Of a stretch of 33,767 nt of DNA, positions 15,301 to 20,739 are shown in pieces. The stretch covers positions 1 to 33,767 of the forward strand of contig JADGCJ010000026.1 of the NCBI GenBank assembly GCA_015229045.1, in the 5' to 3' direction. This stretch comes from Magnetococcales bacterium. Lineage in GTDB: Bacteria > Pseudomonadota > Magnetococcia > Magnetococcales > DC0425bin3. The position numbers were made by a program, and so were the translations under genes. Numbering within the stretch: position 1 is the stretch's first letter; each line of letters begins with the position of its first letter. Under the pieces are notes generated by a model, which was not told the origin of the DNA, ran no database searches, and saw only the letters and a list, made by a program, of their open reading frames with translations.

Positions 15301-17936
15301 AACAGGAGCAGCTCCTGGAGGGGCTTCTGACCCGGGACCGGGCGGCGATGGAACCCATCCTGGACGGGCTGAGAAAGGCTCTGGTCCAGGATGTCGCTGC
15401 CCTGAAACCGGACATCGAGCATTTGAAAACCGCCCTGGTCGGGGTTCACGCCGATCCGACCGCCCTCCTGGCGCAGATGGAGCGGCGTCACGGGGAGTTG
15501 TTGCCGGCCATGGATCGTTTGATTCGGGACACCTTGAACCGGGAACACCTCTCCATGAACGGCGTGGTGGATGATCTGCGCTCCATGTTTCGCGAGTTTA
15601 CCCTCAACCAGTCGCGTGCCCTGCATGATGCCCTCGATTCGGTCGTGGTCAAGAGCATGGAGGGAAAATCGACCCTGGATCCGGTGGTGGCGGTGGTCAA
15701 GGCAGAGACCGGGCGGTTGTTGCTGCAACAGCGGCAATTGATCGACGAGGCCCTGCCCATTGCCCTGGAACGTGCCGGCCTGACCAACTCCCGCAGCGTG
15801 GTGGCCGAGGCGTTCCGGGCCGAAATCGGCCAGCTCGAAGAGCGTCTGCGCCTGGGTTTGGAGCGGTTGGCTGCCTTCATGGGACCGGCCATGGAGTCCC
15901 TGAACAAAAAGCTGGAGTTCGAGCCGCTGAAGGAGTTTCTGCGCGAGGAGAGCGATCGACTGGTCCGGCGTCTGAGCCTGGATCTCTCCCGCGAGGAGTT
16001 GCAACGGGCGATTGTCAGTCAGGGTGATCAGCTCAGTCAGCGCCTTCTGGAGCAGTTGAGCCGGAGTTTTTCGCTGGATCCGCTTTTGACGCGGCTGCGG
16101 GATATGGAAACCCAGCTGGGCCGTGATCTCTCTCCCCAGATCGTGCTGCGGGCCGTGCATGCCGAAGGGGAACAGATGGTGACCCATCTGGAGCGGGTCA
16201 TGCGCTCCGCCCTGGCCAGAGTGCCCGAGGGAGTCTCCCAGGAGGGTCTGGAGAGTGCCCTGATGCGCGTCGTGCAACAGGAGTCGCGCCAGCTGAACGT
16301 GGCCATGAACCAGGCGATCCTCGATGTCATGGGCAAGGTGGCCGATCTTTTGCCCGCAGCGGATGTCGATACTCCGCAGAGTCCGGAGGCGCCTGTCCAT
16401 CAACCCTGGCGCATCAAGGGGGACTCGCTGTTGACGTTGCTGGAGGATCTTTCTCGTTTCATGGCGGTGTTTTTCGAGCGCAACGACGAGCGCGTCACAG
16501 CCAATATCGAGGAGATTGTCAGCCAGTTGAAGATCGGTGTGCCGGTCAATGACCCGAAAATGGTCGATCTGATTCTTGAACTGACCGAGCGTTTCAGCCG
16601 CCTGATCCTTGAACGCGATCAGGAGGTCAATGGTCAGGTGATGCAGGAACTCGACCAGGGGTTGATGAAGATTGCCCAGGGGTTGCAGGAGTTTACGCTG
16701 GAATTGATGGCCGAGCTGGCCCTCTATGGGCAAGGGCCTGGCGAGGATGGGGTCCAGGGGGCTGGCGACCGGACAGCTCCAGGAGGGAGTCCTGGTGAGG
16801 TTTGGGGCGAAGTCCCCATAGAACAGCCTCCAGAGCCGTCGGTCACGCCTCTGCTCGTCGGCCTGCCGCCAGAGGTGCCGATTTCCTCGGCGGAGGCGAC
16901 GGCCATCGGGGGACATGTTCAGCAACCTTGGCGGATTCACGGCGACACCCTGTTGGCTCTGCTTGAGGATGTCGCACGCTTCATGGCGACCTTTTTTGGC
17001 GACAATGACGACCATATTCGTGCCACGATTGCCGACATCACCGCCCGGCTACAGGCTCAGGTGCCGGTGAGTGATCCCCAGGTGATCGATCTGCTCCTGG
17101 AGCTGACCGAACGGTTCAGCCAGATGATCGCAGAGCGCGACCTGAGCGGCCATGTGTTGCTGGAACTCGATATGGGGCTGATGAAAATTGCCAGCGGTTT
17201 GCATGACTATGCGCAAAAGCTGCTGGTGGAGTTGTCCAGCCCGCCTCGCGTTTCCGGGACACCGCATCCGGTGTCGGCCAGCCTGGCCGACGACCGGGTA
17301 ACGCCTCCCCCCCTGTCCCCGCAGAAGGAGTCGCGCCGTTCCGACCTGGCCGCAGCCACCCCTGCCGTGGAGGACAAGAGAGTCGCTGCCAGCCGGCAGA
17401 AGAGGCCGCGCCGCACCGATCCACCCGCGACTCCACCGGCAGCCGAGGCCAAAACGCTCACCGGCCCCTGGAAGAAGGTGGCAGCCGGTAGCGTGTCGGT
17501 CCCGCCGCCGTCCTTGCCGCCGTCCGATTTACAATCGGCGGCTCTTCCCTGGTCGCGGCTATCGGTTCGTGCCACGCTGTCGACATTACCGCCGACCGCC
17601 GAGGTCAAGACGTCCGGTCCCTGGCAGAAGATGGCGACCATGCCGCCCGACTTTCTGCCCATTCTGACCGTGCCGTCTCCCGCCAGGCCTGCAGGGGGGC
17701 TCCCTCCTCCGGGTGCTTTGCCCGCAATCAAAGGGTTGGAGCTGAACAAGGTGCTTCGTGGGCGGGGTGCGGTGCCGAGTGAAATCTGGACGAAGGGTGT
17801 TGCCGCCTCTTCGACAACCACGGTCGCTACCGCGCAAGAGCCCTCCCCCATGGCCGATGACGGGGCTGTGGCCGCAAGGGCGCCCAAGGTGGACACATTG
17901 GCCTTTTTCAACAGCTTTTTGACGCGGTACAAATAG
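6348..17936 (+). CDS. Giant ZorA/MotA-like motor protein with very long helical repeat tail
   Basis: About 3862 residues. I chose ATG 6348 because GGTGAGGAG lies just before it; ATG 6315 (11 residues more) has no good Shine-Dalgarno. Numbering is from 6348. The head has hydrophobic segments at 14-32, 125-153 (VPGYLIGGGLLTTFASMTGA) and 160-192 (LKFLISFIGIIAGLFFSW), the arrangement of MotA/TolQ/ExbB proteins and closest in pattern to ZorA. Residues 193 to about 3340 are charged and helical, built from repeated modules: a KAEGERxLxRQDELxRQAL motif recurs about eight times, 35-residue units (five heptads) cluster near 9.0-11.5 kb, and a 365-residue block is duplicated almost perfectly. Two related modules of about 110 residues start with QPWRI at 3352 and 3526. 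The last 230 residues are proline-rich. ZorA normally has a tail of a few hundred residues. The next gene encodes the matching ZorB/MotB-like partner. SMC-like or generic coiled-coil annotation is the alternative, but the membrane head argues against it. Confidence 0.8.
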   Translation: MPDAFVSLLNHAWFPGVLLAVILAWGVLQWIRFDLIHLQWMRTQLAKGQGLLDSQEGVQGFARNFAAIDGSLAGNELLATAWAAFRLTLRVQGSEPVRGQRDARDYFQLDKMAAAHVDLDFFRSVPGYLIGGGLLTTFASMTGALIVTTQGLVTSHPEHFRHLLLGLLNTASLKFLISFIGIIAGLFFSWAERHRLRSLERQLDVFCIELNMRIQLGHVEVAAVAAPGEVSVAIDEAGLVEEISARLNLSIHALREKVVKGIQSALQPSLEELRQENVRLAASQEVSLNDLVVRLDQQRRQIDNDTSREFQRATTRLDQVIATLEERFADMARDSAVRVMDTYQERTDHLLRNRETLLRQSLREMADRLVRETPASDVLAQVQAELAPIGELIRGMGKELVSELTERLRQDLSMERVLADVHQESRHRVAGQSEQHEKGLSSVLERLHDATFLTPLLEALHAEGERQSGRLETVIRQLMAETTEALHTHLTAQPGLTDLTQLDQPLERLEAKTGQLLKGALDELLDNLRRTEGRLLQENERVVRAVLDEREAKILARAPEPPPGLDVQPLLAELRSENAALLAIQEQQLREILAVELGRRDRLLANLDRALTEKSPELDLQPILVELRSQKEALLVAQERALQDLLGTERLQALLGAERRSLEPVIEEVREALAADRLDLDPLLTALREQGELLAQRQSRTLHEVLDAVAVQGSDGGVSLDPLLAAVKAEGERILVRQDELVRQALTGVVSDLKSVVGSEDLARDLTRTVREEGKRLRSDQEQMVRLVLTEEGHRQRLEQEQVVRMALAEAGERSRSDQERLVRTAMTGVTSGLAELKETVITLDLAQVIKGESSVLEKHLTQHLGAVGEQLVPLEKRLSERLGVLESRLVPMLDGVQGQSAALSGQLDAVEGHLAPVLATLQGQSAALSALEGKSAALGEQLGAVEGRLVPILEGVQGQSAALNALEGKSAALGEQLGVVGREIAPLLERLHGQHATLLAAQERQLREILAAELGRRDAWSAHPDRASTASPGLDMQPVLAELRSQSAALLAAQEEVLRDLLGTERLQELLAAGRQSLEPVLAEVREALTADRLDLDSLLVVMREQGESLAQRQSRTLHEILDAVAVRGDDGGVSLDPLLAAVKAEGERVLVRQDELVRQALTGLTSELKAAVGSEQLARDLSRSIKSESAALGEQLSRRVDEVGERLPSLEKRLTEHLGAVGGQLVPLEERLTERMGAVEGRLVPMLEGVQGQSATLSALEGKSTILGEQLDAVEGHLAPVLATLQGQSAALSALEGKSTALGEQLGAVEGRLVPILEGVQGQSAALNALEGKSAALGEQLGVVGREIAPLLERLHGQHATLLAAQERQLREILAAELGRRDAWSAHPDRASTASPGLDMQPVLAELRSQSAALLAAQEEVLRDLLGTERLQELLAAGRQSLEPVLAEVREALTADRLDLDSLLVVMREQGESLAQRQSRTLHEILDAVAVRGDDGGVSLDPLLAAVKAEGERVLVRQDELVRQALTGLTSELKAAVGSEQLARDLSRSIKSESAALGEQLSRRVDEVGERLPSLEKRLTEHLGAVGGQLVPLEERLAERMGAVEGRLVPMLEGVQGQSATLSALEGKSTILGEQLGVVEGHLAPVLATLQGQSATLSALEETSAVLSEQLGAVEGHLAPVLATLQSQSATLSALEETSAALGGRLDTVGRELRPLLEALRGQHEELLAAQERQLRAVLEAELGRRDPLLANLEKASRVKHPELDLQPVLAEMRKQNKALLAAQEEVLRGLLGAERHHLEPMLTEVREALAADRLNLDPLLAALREQGESLAQRQARTLHEILDAVAVQGSDGGVSLDPLLAAVKAEGERVLVRQDELVRQALAGLVSELKAAVGSEELARDLTKTVREEGRQLRSEQEWLVREAMAGVVSELAELKETVVTLDPARLIKGEAALLEEHLTEWLNVLEGGISPIQATLRSQHEVLTERLAALGRRFDPLLTMLRQENDALLAAHERQLREILGTELGRRDALLANLDQALTEKPPAVDLQPVLAEVREQNAALLAAQEGVLRDLLGAGRHNLEPVLVEVREALAADRLNLDPLLAALREQGESLTERQSRAMQEILTAVSAREGEGLVDLGPLLAQFKAEGERILDRQDELIRLTLDSVVADFRSAMGTEDLIRDLTQTVRDEGARLRVDQEQMVRGEFAQMEERLTERVGMERVGRVVQELLGKERQNLESMLAEVRDTLGADRLNMDPLLAVLREQGESLAQRQSRTLHEVLDAVAVRGGDGGVALEPLLAAVKAEGERVLVRQDELVRQALGNVVFDLKAAVGSDDLARDLARTVRSEGDRLRTNQEQMLRDLLSSVVADLKETMVTLDPARSIKSESLQLEKHLTDQWLAVHEQMGPLLETLQSQQETLLAISANVAGVGGQSGREAIQAMFQAHGAVLLEAQKHILEDAVAGMVEALTRVVESLREQGKRQNDHLIQTLSQAGPGGSATSEHIDTSATWIFDIFRRDITQQLERQIELIRDASLPSARRGTSITTGETFEDLALAQAVADRISLTPVLQAMEDFGQRLADNHFQALQSALNDMLLRDADIMREGQSRMLALQEQGQVVWSQVAEERLLAPVMESLGQLEERLLQARSVGSFPSGEVFSPVQDGGLEPLVAILREESRKMAALLPPENLLERIAGTIQEFDESLVQQLVQRLSPAPILQAIEQQQVRLGALLSDIPSGEKLKSALDDLRSGIETGLAQGLSVDSVAGIVKTEAQHLAERMAASQESLTERLLPLSVALDQARADLSGALRQVGAELGDRLQQTQTGLLEGQKEVVEEVMTRHWHTQETLLNDLGQRIDASTRNQSLVLHEALEAVAVRDDAGQLTLEPVLVSVKAEGERLMARQEALLHSLLAHVQEDLHRVLRQEQQEVTQFLAATLAESRNYLLELLTEVRQQPTGQEERHPTAQEWQEWESRLLAKQEQLLEGLLTRDRAAMEPILDGLRKALVQDVAALKPDIEHLKTALVGVHADPTALLAQMERRHGELLPAMDRLIRDTLNREHLSMNGVVDDLRSMFREFTLNQSRALHDALDSVVVKSMEGKSTLDPVVAVVKAETGRLLLQQRQLIDEALPIALERAGLTNSRSVVAEAFRAEIGQLEERLRLGLERLAAFMGPAMESLNKKLEFEPLKEFLREESDRLVRRLSLDLSREELQRAIVSQGDQLSQRLLEQLSRSFSLDPLLTRLRDMETQLGRDLSPQIVLRAVHAEGEQMVTHLERVMRSALARVPEGVSQEGLESALMRVVQQESRQLNVAMNQAILDVMGKVADLLPAADVDTPQSPEAPVHQPWRIKGDSLLTLLEDLSRFMAVFFERNDERVTANIEEIVSQLKIGVPVNDPKMVDLILELTERFSRLILERDQEVNGQVMQELDQGLMKIAQGLQEFTLELMAELALYGQGPGEDGVQGAGDRTAPGGSPGEVWGEVPIEQPPEPSVTPLLVGLPPEVPISSAEATAIGGHVQQPWRIHGDTLLALLEDVARFMATFFGDNDDHIRATIADITARLQAQVPVSDPQVIDLLLELTERFSQMIAERDLSGHVLLELDMGLMKIASGLHDYAQKLLVELSSPPRVSGTPHPVSASLADDRVTPPPLSPQKESRRSDLAAATPAVEDKRVAASRQKRPRRTDPPATPPAAEAKTLTGPWKKVAAGSVSVPPPSLPPSDLQSAALPWSRLSVRATLSTLPPTAEVKTSGPWQKMATMPPDFLPILTVPSPARPAGGLPPPGALPAIKGLELNKVLRGRGAVPSEIWTKGVAASSTTTVATAQEPSPMADDGAVAARAPKVDTLAFFNSFLTRYK
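9066..11255 (+). repeat. Near-perfect 1095-bp in-frame tandem duplication inside the giant gene
   Basis: The block 9066-10160 is followed directly by a second copy, 10161-11255, shifted by exactly 1095 bases (365 codons). I saw only a few differences, for example GAGTGCAGCTCTG against GAGTACGGCCCTG near 9155/10250, CTGACTGAACGC against CTGGCTGAACGC near 10048/11143, and GGTGAG against GGCGAG near 10155/11250. The unit contains two types of tail module: 35-residue heptad repeats and the KAEGER module. The near identity indicates a recent duplication or ongoing gene conversion; other tail modules are clearly older and more diverged. Such a repeat is also a place where short-read assembly can go wrong. 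Confidence 0.9.
16401..17235 (+). repeat. Pair of related C-terminal helical modules in the giant protein
   Basis: Two homologous segments of about 110 codons lie at about 16401-16727 and 16923-17235. Both begin QPWRI(K/H)GD(S/T)LL, continue with a LED-ARFMA-FF-type helix, and share the later motifs LELTERFSxxIxERD and ELDxGLMKIAxGL. Their DNA is well diverged, so this duplication is older than the 1095-bp one. They are separated by a linker that contains an in-frame copy of the dispersed repeat. I do not recognise the module as a known domain. Its position at the far end of the tail suggests a target-binding or capping function. Confidence 0.8.
16728..16822 (+). repeat. Copy of the dispersed repeat lying in frame within the giant gene
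   Basis: The sequence from GGGCAAGGGCCTGGCGAGGATGGGGTCC to the GGGGC-GAA-GTCCCC hairpin matches the non-coding copies at 25784 and 27746, including the left extension of about 18 bases. It is read in frame as about 31 residues (3461-3491), rich in glycine and proline, starting GPGEDGVQGAGDRT. It falls exactly in the linker between the two duplicated C-terminal modules, where an unstructured insertion would be tolerated. It carries a few changes from the other copies (for example GTCCCC for GCCCC). Confidence 0.88.
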
Positions 17937-18012
17937 ATGAAGCGCACCCGGGAGAGTCTGCAAGTGCGGGTATGCGTTTGAGTGCGATCTGGCAAGAGTC
18001 ACAGCGGTTCCT

Positions 18013-19386
18013 ATGAGAGTGCGAAGCCACAACCCTGTCATGTACATGCTCCTGGATGGTGCCGTTGGCATTCTGTCCTGGTTTTTGTTGCTGTTTTTTT
18101 GTGCGCTGATCATCTTTTTTTCCATCATGGCGTCGCATGATCCGCTCTCTCCCCGGAGTGCTGACAATCCTGCGACCATGGTGGTTCAGCCGGTTCCCGA
18201 TGTGGTTGCGGCGAACCCCCCGGTGGTGTCTGAGGCTGCCAGTGTCAAGCCCTCAGTGGTGTTGCCCGGCACGAAACCTGATGCGGTCGTTGTGAAGACG
18301 CCGGTGACGTTGCCTGACACGAAACCCGATGCGGTCGTTGTGAAGACGCCGGTGACGTTGCCTGACACGAAACCCGATGCGGTCGTTGTGAAGACGCCGG
18401 TGACGTTGCCTGACACGAAACCTGATGCGGTCGTTGTGAAAGGGCCGGTGTTGCCCGGTACGACACCCGGTACGGTCGTTGCGAAAGGGCCGGTGCTGCC
18501 CGGTACGACACCCGGTACGGTCGTTGCGAAAGGGCCGGTGCTGCCTGACACGAAACCTGATGCGGTCGTTGCGAAAGGGCTGGTGACGGAGGTGCGTCAG
18601 CCTGCTCCTGATGGCAAAGGTTCTTTCCCCATGGTTTCTGGCCAACAAACGCCTGGTGGCCAGAGTGTTCCGGCCATGGCCGGGCCGCCGGGATCACCGA
18701 ATCTTTTGCCGCCCCAGGATTTGCTGCACAATGGCTTTGGGGAGATCTCGGATCAGGATATGTTGGGCATCTCCTTCTGTCCGGGGGTCGGTTTGCAAAG
18801 CGCAACGCCGTCTCAGGGCGGTTCGTCTGCGCGTCATGAACCGCCTGTCTACTCCGATGCCTCGCTTCGCCAGGCCCTGATCCAGCTGTCCAGCTGCTTC
18901 CAGCAGCAGATGCGGGCCATCGGCGTCGACCCTGGAAGCGATATTGGAGCCTTGGCCCTGTCGCAGACTCCGCTATCCAGGCAACAGAGTTTCAATGCAA
19001 GTTTCTCGTCGGATGACAGAGCCGGGTCGGCGCATTCCAGTGCGGTTCCGCTGGCGACGGTTCGTTTTCCCTTTGGCGATGCCCGGATCGACCAGGAGGC
19101 CAGGGTTCTCCTCATCTCGATTCAGCAGCTCCTGCGGCGTGATCCGCAGGCGCGGATCGTGGTGCAAGGGCATGCCGACCACCTGGGACCGGAAGAGTTC
19201 AACTTGCAGATCAGCCGCCAGAGGGCGGAAAATGTGGCGGAGTTTATCGCAGCGGGGGGAATCTCGCCGGAGCGCATGGAGGTCGAGGGTTTTGGTTCTG
19301 CCTATCCCCTGGATGCAGGGAACAAGGGGGGCTCTTTGGCCCGCAACCGGCGCGTGGATATTCAGATCAAACGTCCGTTTCGTTGA
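18013..19386 (+). CDS. ZorB/MotB-like motor protein with OmpA peptidoglycan-binding domain
   Basis: The protein has 457 residues. A short cytoplasmic N-terminus leads into one membrane helix (about 17-41), preceded by an aspartate, D15, in YMLLDGAVGILSW. This is the position of the ion-carrying aspartate of MotB, ExbD and ZorB. Residues about 80-192 are a tandem-repeat linker rich in proline, valine and threonine. Residues about 343-457 are an OmpA-family domain with GHAD (H387, D389) and the RNRRV motif (R444-V448), which contact diaminopimelate in this family. The gene begins 76 bases after the giant ZorA-like gene and is surely its partner in a 5:2-type stator complex: the OmpA domain would anchor the motor to the cell wall. 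In full-length outer-membrane OmpA proteins a beta-barrel would be present; there is none here. The assignment to the ZorB/MotB group is strong; its biological role is open. Confidence 0.86.
   Translation: MRVRSHNPVMYMLLDGAVGILSWFLLLFFCALIIFFSIMASHDPLSPRSADNPATMVVQPVPDVVAANPPVVSEAASVKPSVVLPGTKPDAVVVKTPVTLPDTKPDAVVVKTPVTLPDTKPDAVVVKTPVTLPDTKPDAVVVKGPVLPGTTPGTVVAKGPVLPGTTPGTVVAKGPVLPDTKPDAVVAKGLVTEVRQPAPDGKGSFPMVSGQQTPGGQSVPAMAGPPGSPNLLPPQDLLHNGFGEISDQDMLGISFCPGVGLQSATPSQGGSSARHEPPVYSDASLRQALIQLSSCFQQQMRAIGVDPGSDIGALALSQTPLSRQQSFNASFSSDDRAGSAHSSAVPLATVRFPFGDARIDQEARVLLISIQQLLRRDPQARIVVQGHADHLGPEEFNLQISRQRAENVAEFIAAGGISPERMEVEGFGSAYPLDAGNKGGSLARNRRVDIQIKRPFR
18259..18585 (+). repeat. Tandem 45/48-bp repeats encoding the periplasmic linker of the ZorB-like protein
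   Basis: Seven units of 15-16 codons follow one another. The first form has the consensus KTPVTLPDTKPDAVVV (48 bp), with three nearly identical copies. A second form reads KGPVLPGTTPGTVVA (45 bp) and occurs twice in a row. A last unit, KGPVLPDTKPDAVVA, is a hybrid of the two. All unit lengths are multiples of three, so changes in copy number keep the frame and only alter the length of the linker between the membrane helix and the cell-wall domain. It is coding DNA and not a CRISPR array, since there are no spacers. Confidence 0.92.
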
Positions 19387-19713
19387 TATAAACCGAGTCC
19401 ATTCCGAAATGCGTCGTTTTTTTAACTATCAAGGTAACTATTCAGCACACCGTTTTATTTCCTTTCATTTTCTCAGGAACCAAAACATGATGAAGTGGTC
19501 GAATCCTGGTAGCCCAGGCGTGAGACTGATTGTCGGGGGACATCAGAATCGCAGGTTTTTTGGATATGTGTTGGCGCGATTGCGCGGTGCGGCCGGTCTG
19601 TTTTGCGAGACATGGGGTCCGGCGTGTTTGTTGCCATTTTCTGCGCGGGATATCGACAGGCCCTGATCCTGGGGGGAGTGTTTTGATCGTGACGTGACAA
19701 ACAGGAGATGGAC
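19387..19713 (+). other. Intergenic stretch between motor and sensory genes, with a possible small ORF
   Basis: No recognisable gene fills these 327 bases. A small open frame of 59 codons runs from ATG 19487 to 19666 and has a weak AGGAA about 10 bases before it. Its product has no recognisable motif and looks like chance coding, although it lies on the operon strand. The AT-rich part (19420-19470), unusual for this GC-rich window, includes TAACTATTCAG at 19435-19445. The same 11 bases occur at 26191-26201. This part probably holds the promoter for the downstream binding-protein gene. I see no clear terminator for the motor operon. Confidence 0.4.
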
Positions 19714-20739
19714 ATGAAGAGAAATCTCTGGACGAGAGTTGTGCTCGCTTTGTCGGTCGTCACCATCGGAGTTCCTGTCGCAGTTTCCGGCCACGGTGAG
19801 CCGTCCGATGTGGAGTTTGCCTTGCAGGGACCGGCGTTCGCTCCCGGAGTGGCTAATCCGGCTCTGGTTTCGCCTGAATGGGTCAAAAAAGGGATCAGTT
19901 ATCCAAAGGCCTTGGGGCATCCGGATCTGCGGGTACAAATGGATCAGAATTTGTACGATGCCCTGACGCCGATGATCGAATCCTACGCCAAAGAGCATCG
20001 ACTGCGTGTTTTGATTGAAAAAGGGACCTGCGGTACCAGTTCCGGCCCGATCGAGCGCAAGGAGGCAGACATGGCAGGGTTTTGTTGCCCTCCGGCCCCC
20101 TATGATCGTCTTCCTGGCATCGTTTTTCACACGATTGGCATCGTTCCGACCGTGTTGATCACCCACCCTGACAACCCCATTGATACCGTCAGCTTTGGCG
20201 AAGTGCAGAGGATCTATTCCGGCACCATCCGCTCTTGGAAAGAGTTGGCCGATCCCAAGGCCAAATCCTTGTCAGGGTCGATCCAGCCCGTGGCACGTCT
20301 GCATTGCGAGACACGACCAGGCCATTGGCGGAACATTCTCGATAACAAGGATTTGTTTGTTCCGCATACCCTGTTTGTGGCCTCCATTCCGGACATGATG
20401 GATGCCGTGGCGGCCAACCCCGACTCTTTTGGCTGGGTGTCGCGTTGGGTGGTGGAGCTGAAAGAGAACAAGGGACGGGTCAAAAGACTGAAACTCAACG
20501 GGGTGGATGCGGATGATACCCAGGCGGTGGCCCAGGGAAAGTACCCCTATTACAAGACCATGAACCTGACCACCTGGGAAGGTGCCGCCGCCAAATTCAC
20601 GGCCAATCAGATCATCGACCACCTGTTGAACAAGTTTGATCAGGTGACTCAAAAGGCCTACATTGTGCATGCCAATCTTCTGCGCCAGAACAAGTGGCTC
20701 TTTTCGGGCAATGAACTGATCGGGAAACCGGAAAAATGA
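19714..20739 (+). CDS. Secreted PstS-like periplasmic solute-binding protein
   Basis: I chose ATG 19714 because AGGAG ends 6 bases before it; ATG 19708 would leave no spacing. The 341-residue product begins with a signal peptide (MKRNLWTRV, hydrophobic core, cleavage after about residue 26). The rest is a type II periplasmic binding fold related to PstS: the motif [20 protein letters not shown] is typical, where PstS proteins read about 'eev..IF.G.ittW.el'. Four cysteines stand out: C106, the pair C124/C125 in [11 protein letters not shown], and C198 in HCETRPGHW. No ABC permease or ATPase gene is near. The stop overlaps the start of the hybrid kinase by ATGA, so this protein most likely delivers a ligand signal to that sensor. 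Whether the ligand is phosphate or another oxyanion cannot be read from the sequence. Confidence 0.82.
   Translation: MKRNLWTRVVLALSVVTIGVPVAVSGHGEPSDVEFALQGPAFAPGVANPALVSPEWVKKGISYPKALGHPDLRVQMDQNLYDALTPMIESYAKEHRLRVLIEKGTCGTSSGPIERKEADMAGFCCPPAPYDRLPGIVFHTIGIVPTVLITHPDNPIDTVSFGEVQRIYSGTIRSWKELADPKAKSLSGSIQPVARLHCETRPGHWRNILDNKDLFVPHTLFVASIPDMMDAVAANPDSFGWVSRWVVELKENKGRVKRLKLNGVDADDTQAVAQGKYPYYKTMNLTTWEGAAAKFTANQIIDHLLNKFDQVTQKAYIVHANLLRQNKWLFSGNELIGKPEK

Noticed and set aside
6348..17936. SMC-type or chemoreceptor protein
   Set aside because: There is no Walker A/B ATPase head, hinge or methyl-accepting hairpin signature. The three hydrophobic segments at the start fit the MotA/TolQ/ExbB pattern.
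18259..18585. CRISPR-like array
   Set aside because: The units follow one another without unique spacers, and they encode an in-frame protein linker.
1126..19386. Complete type I or type II Zorya defence system
   Set aside because: Only ZorA- and ZorB-like genes can be supported. No ZorC, ZorD or ZorE candidate is visible.
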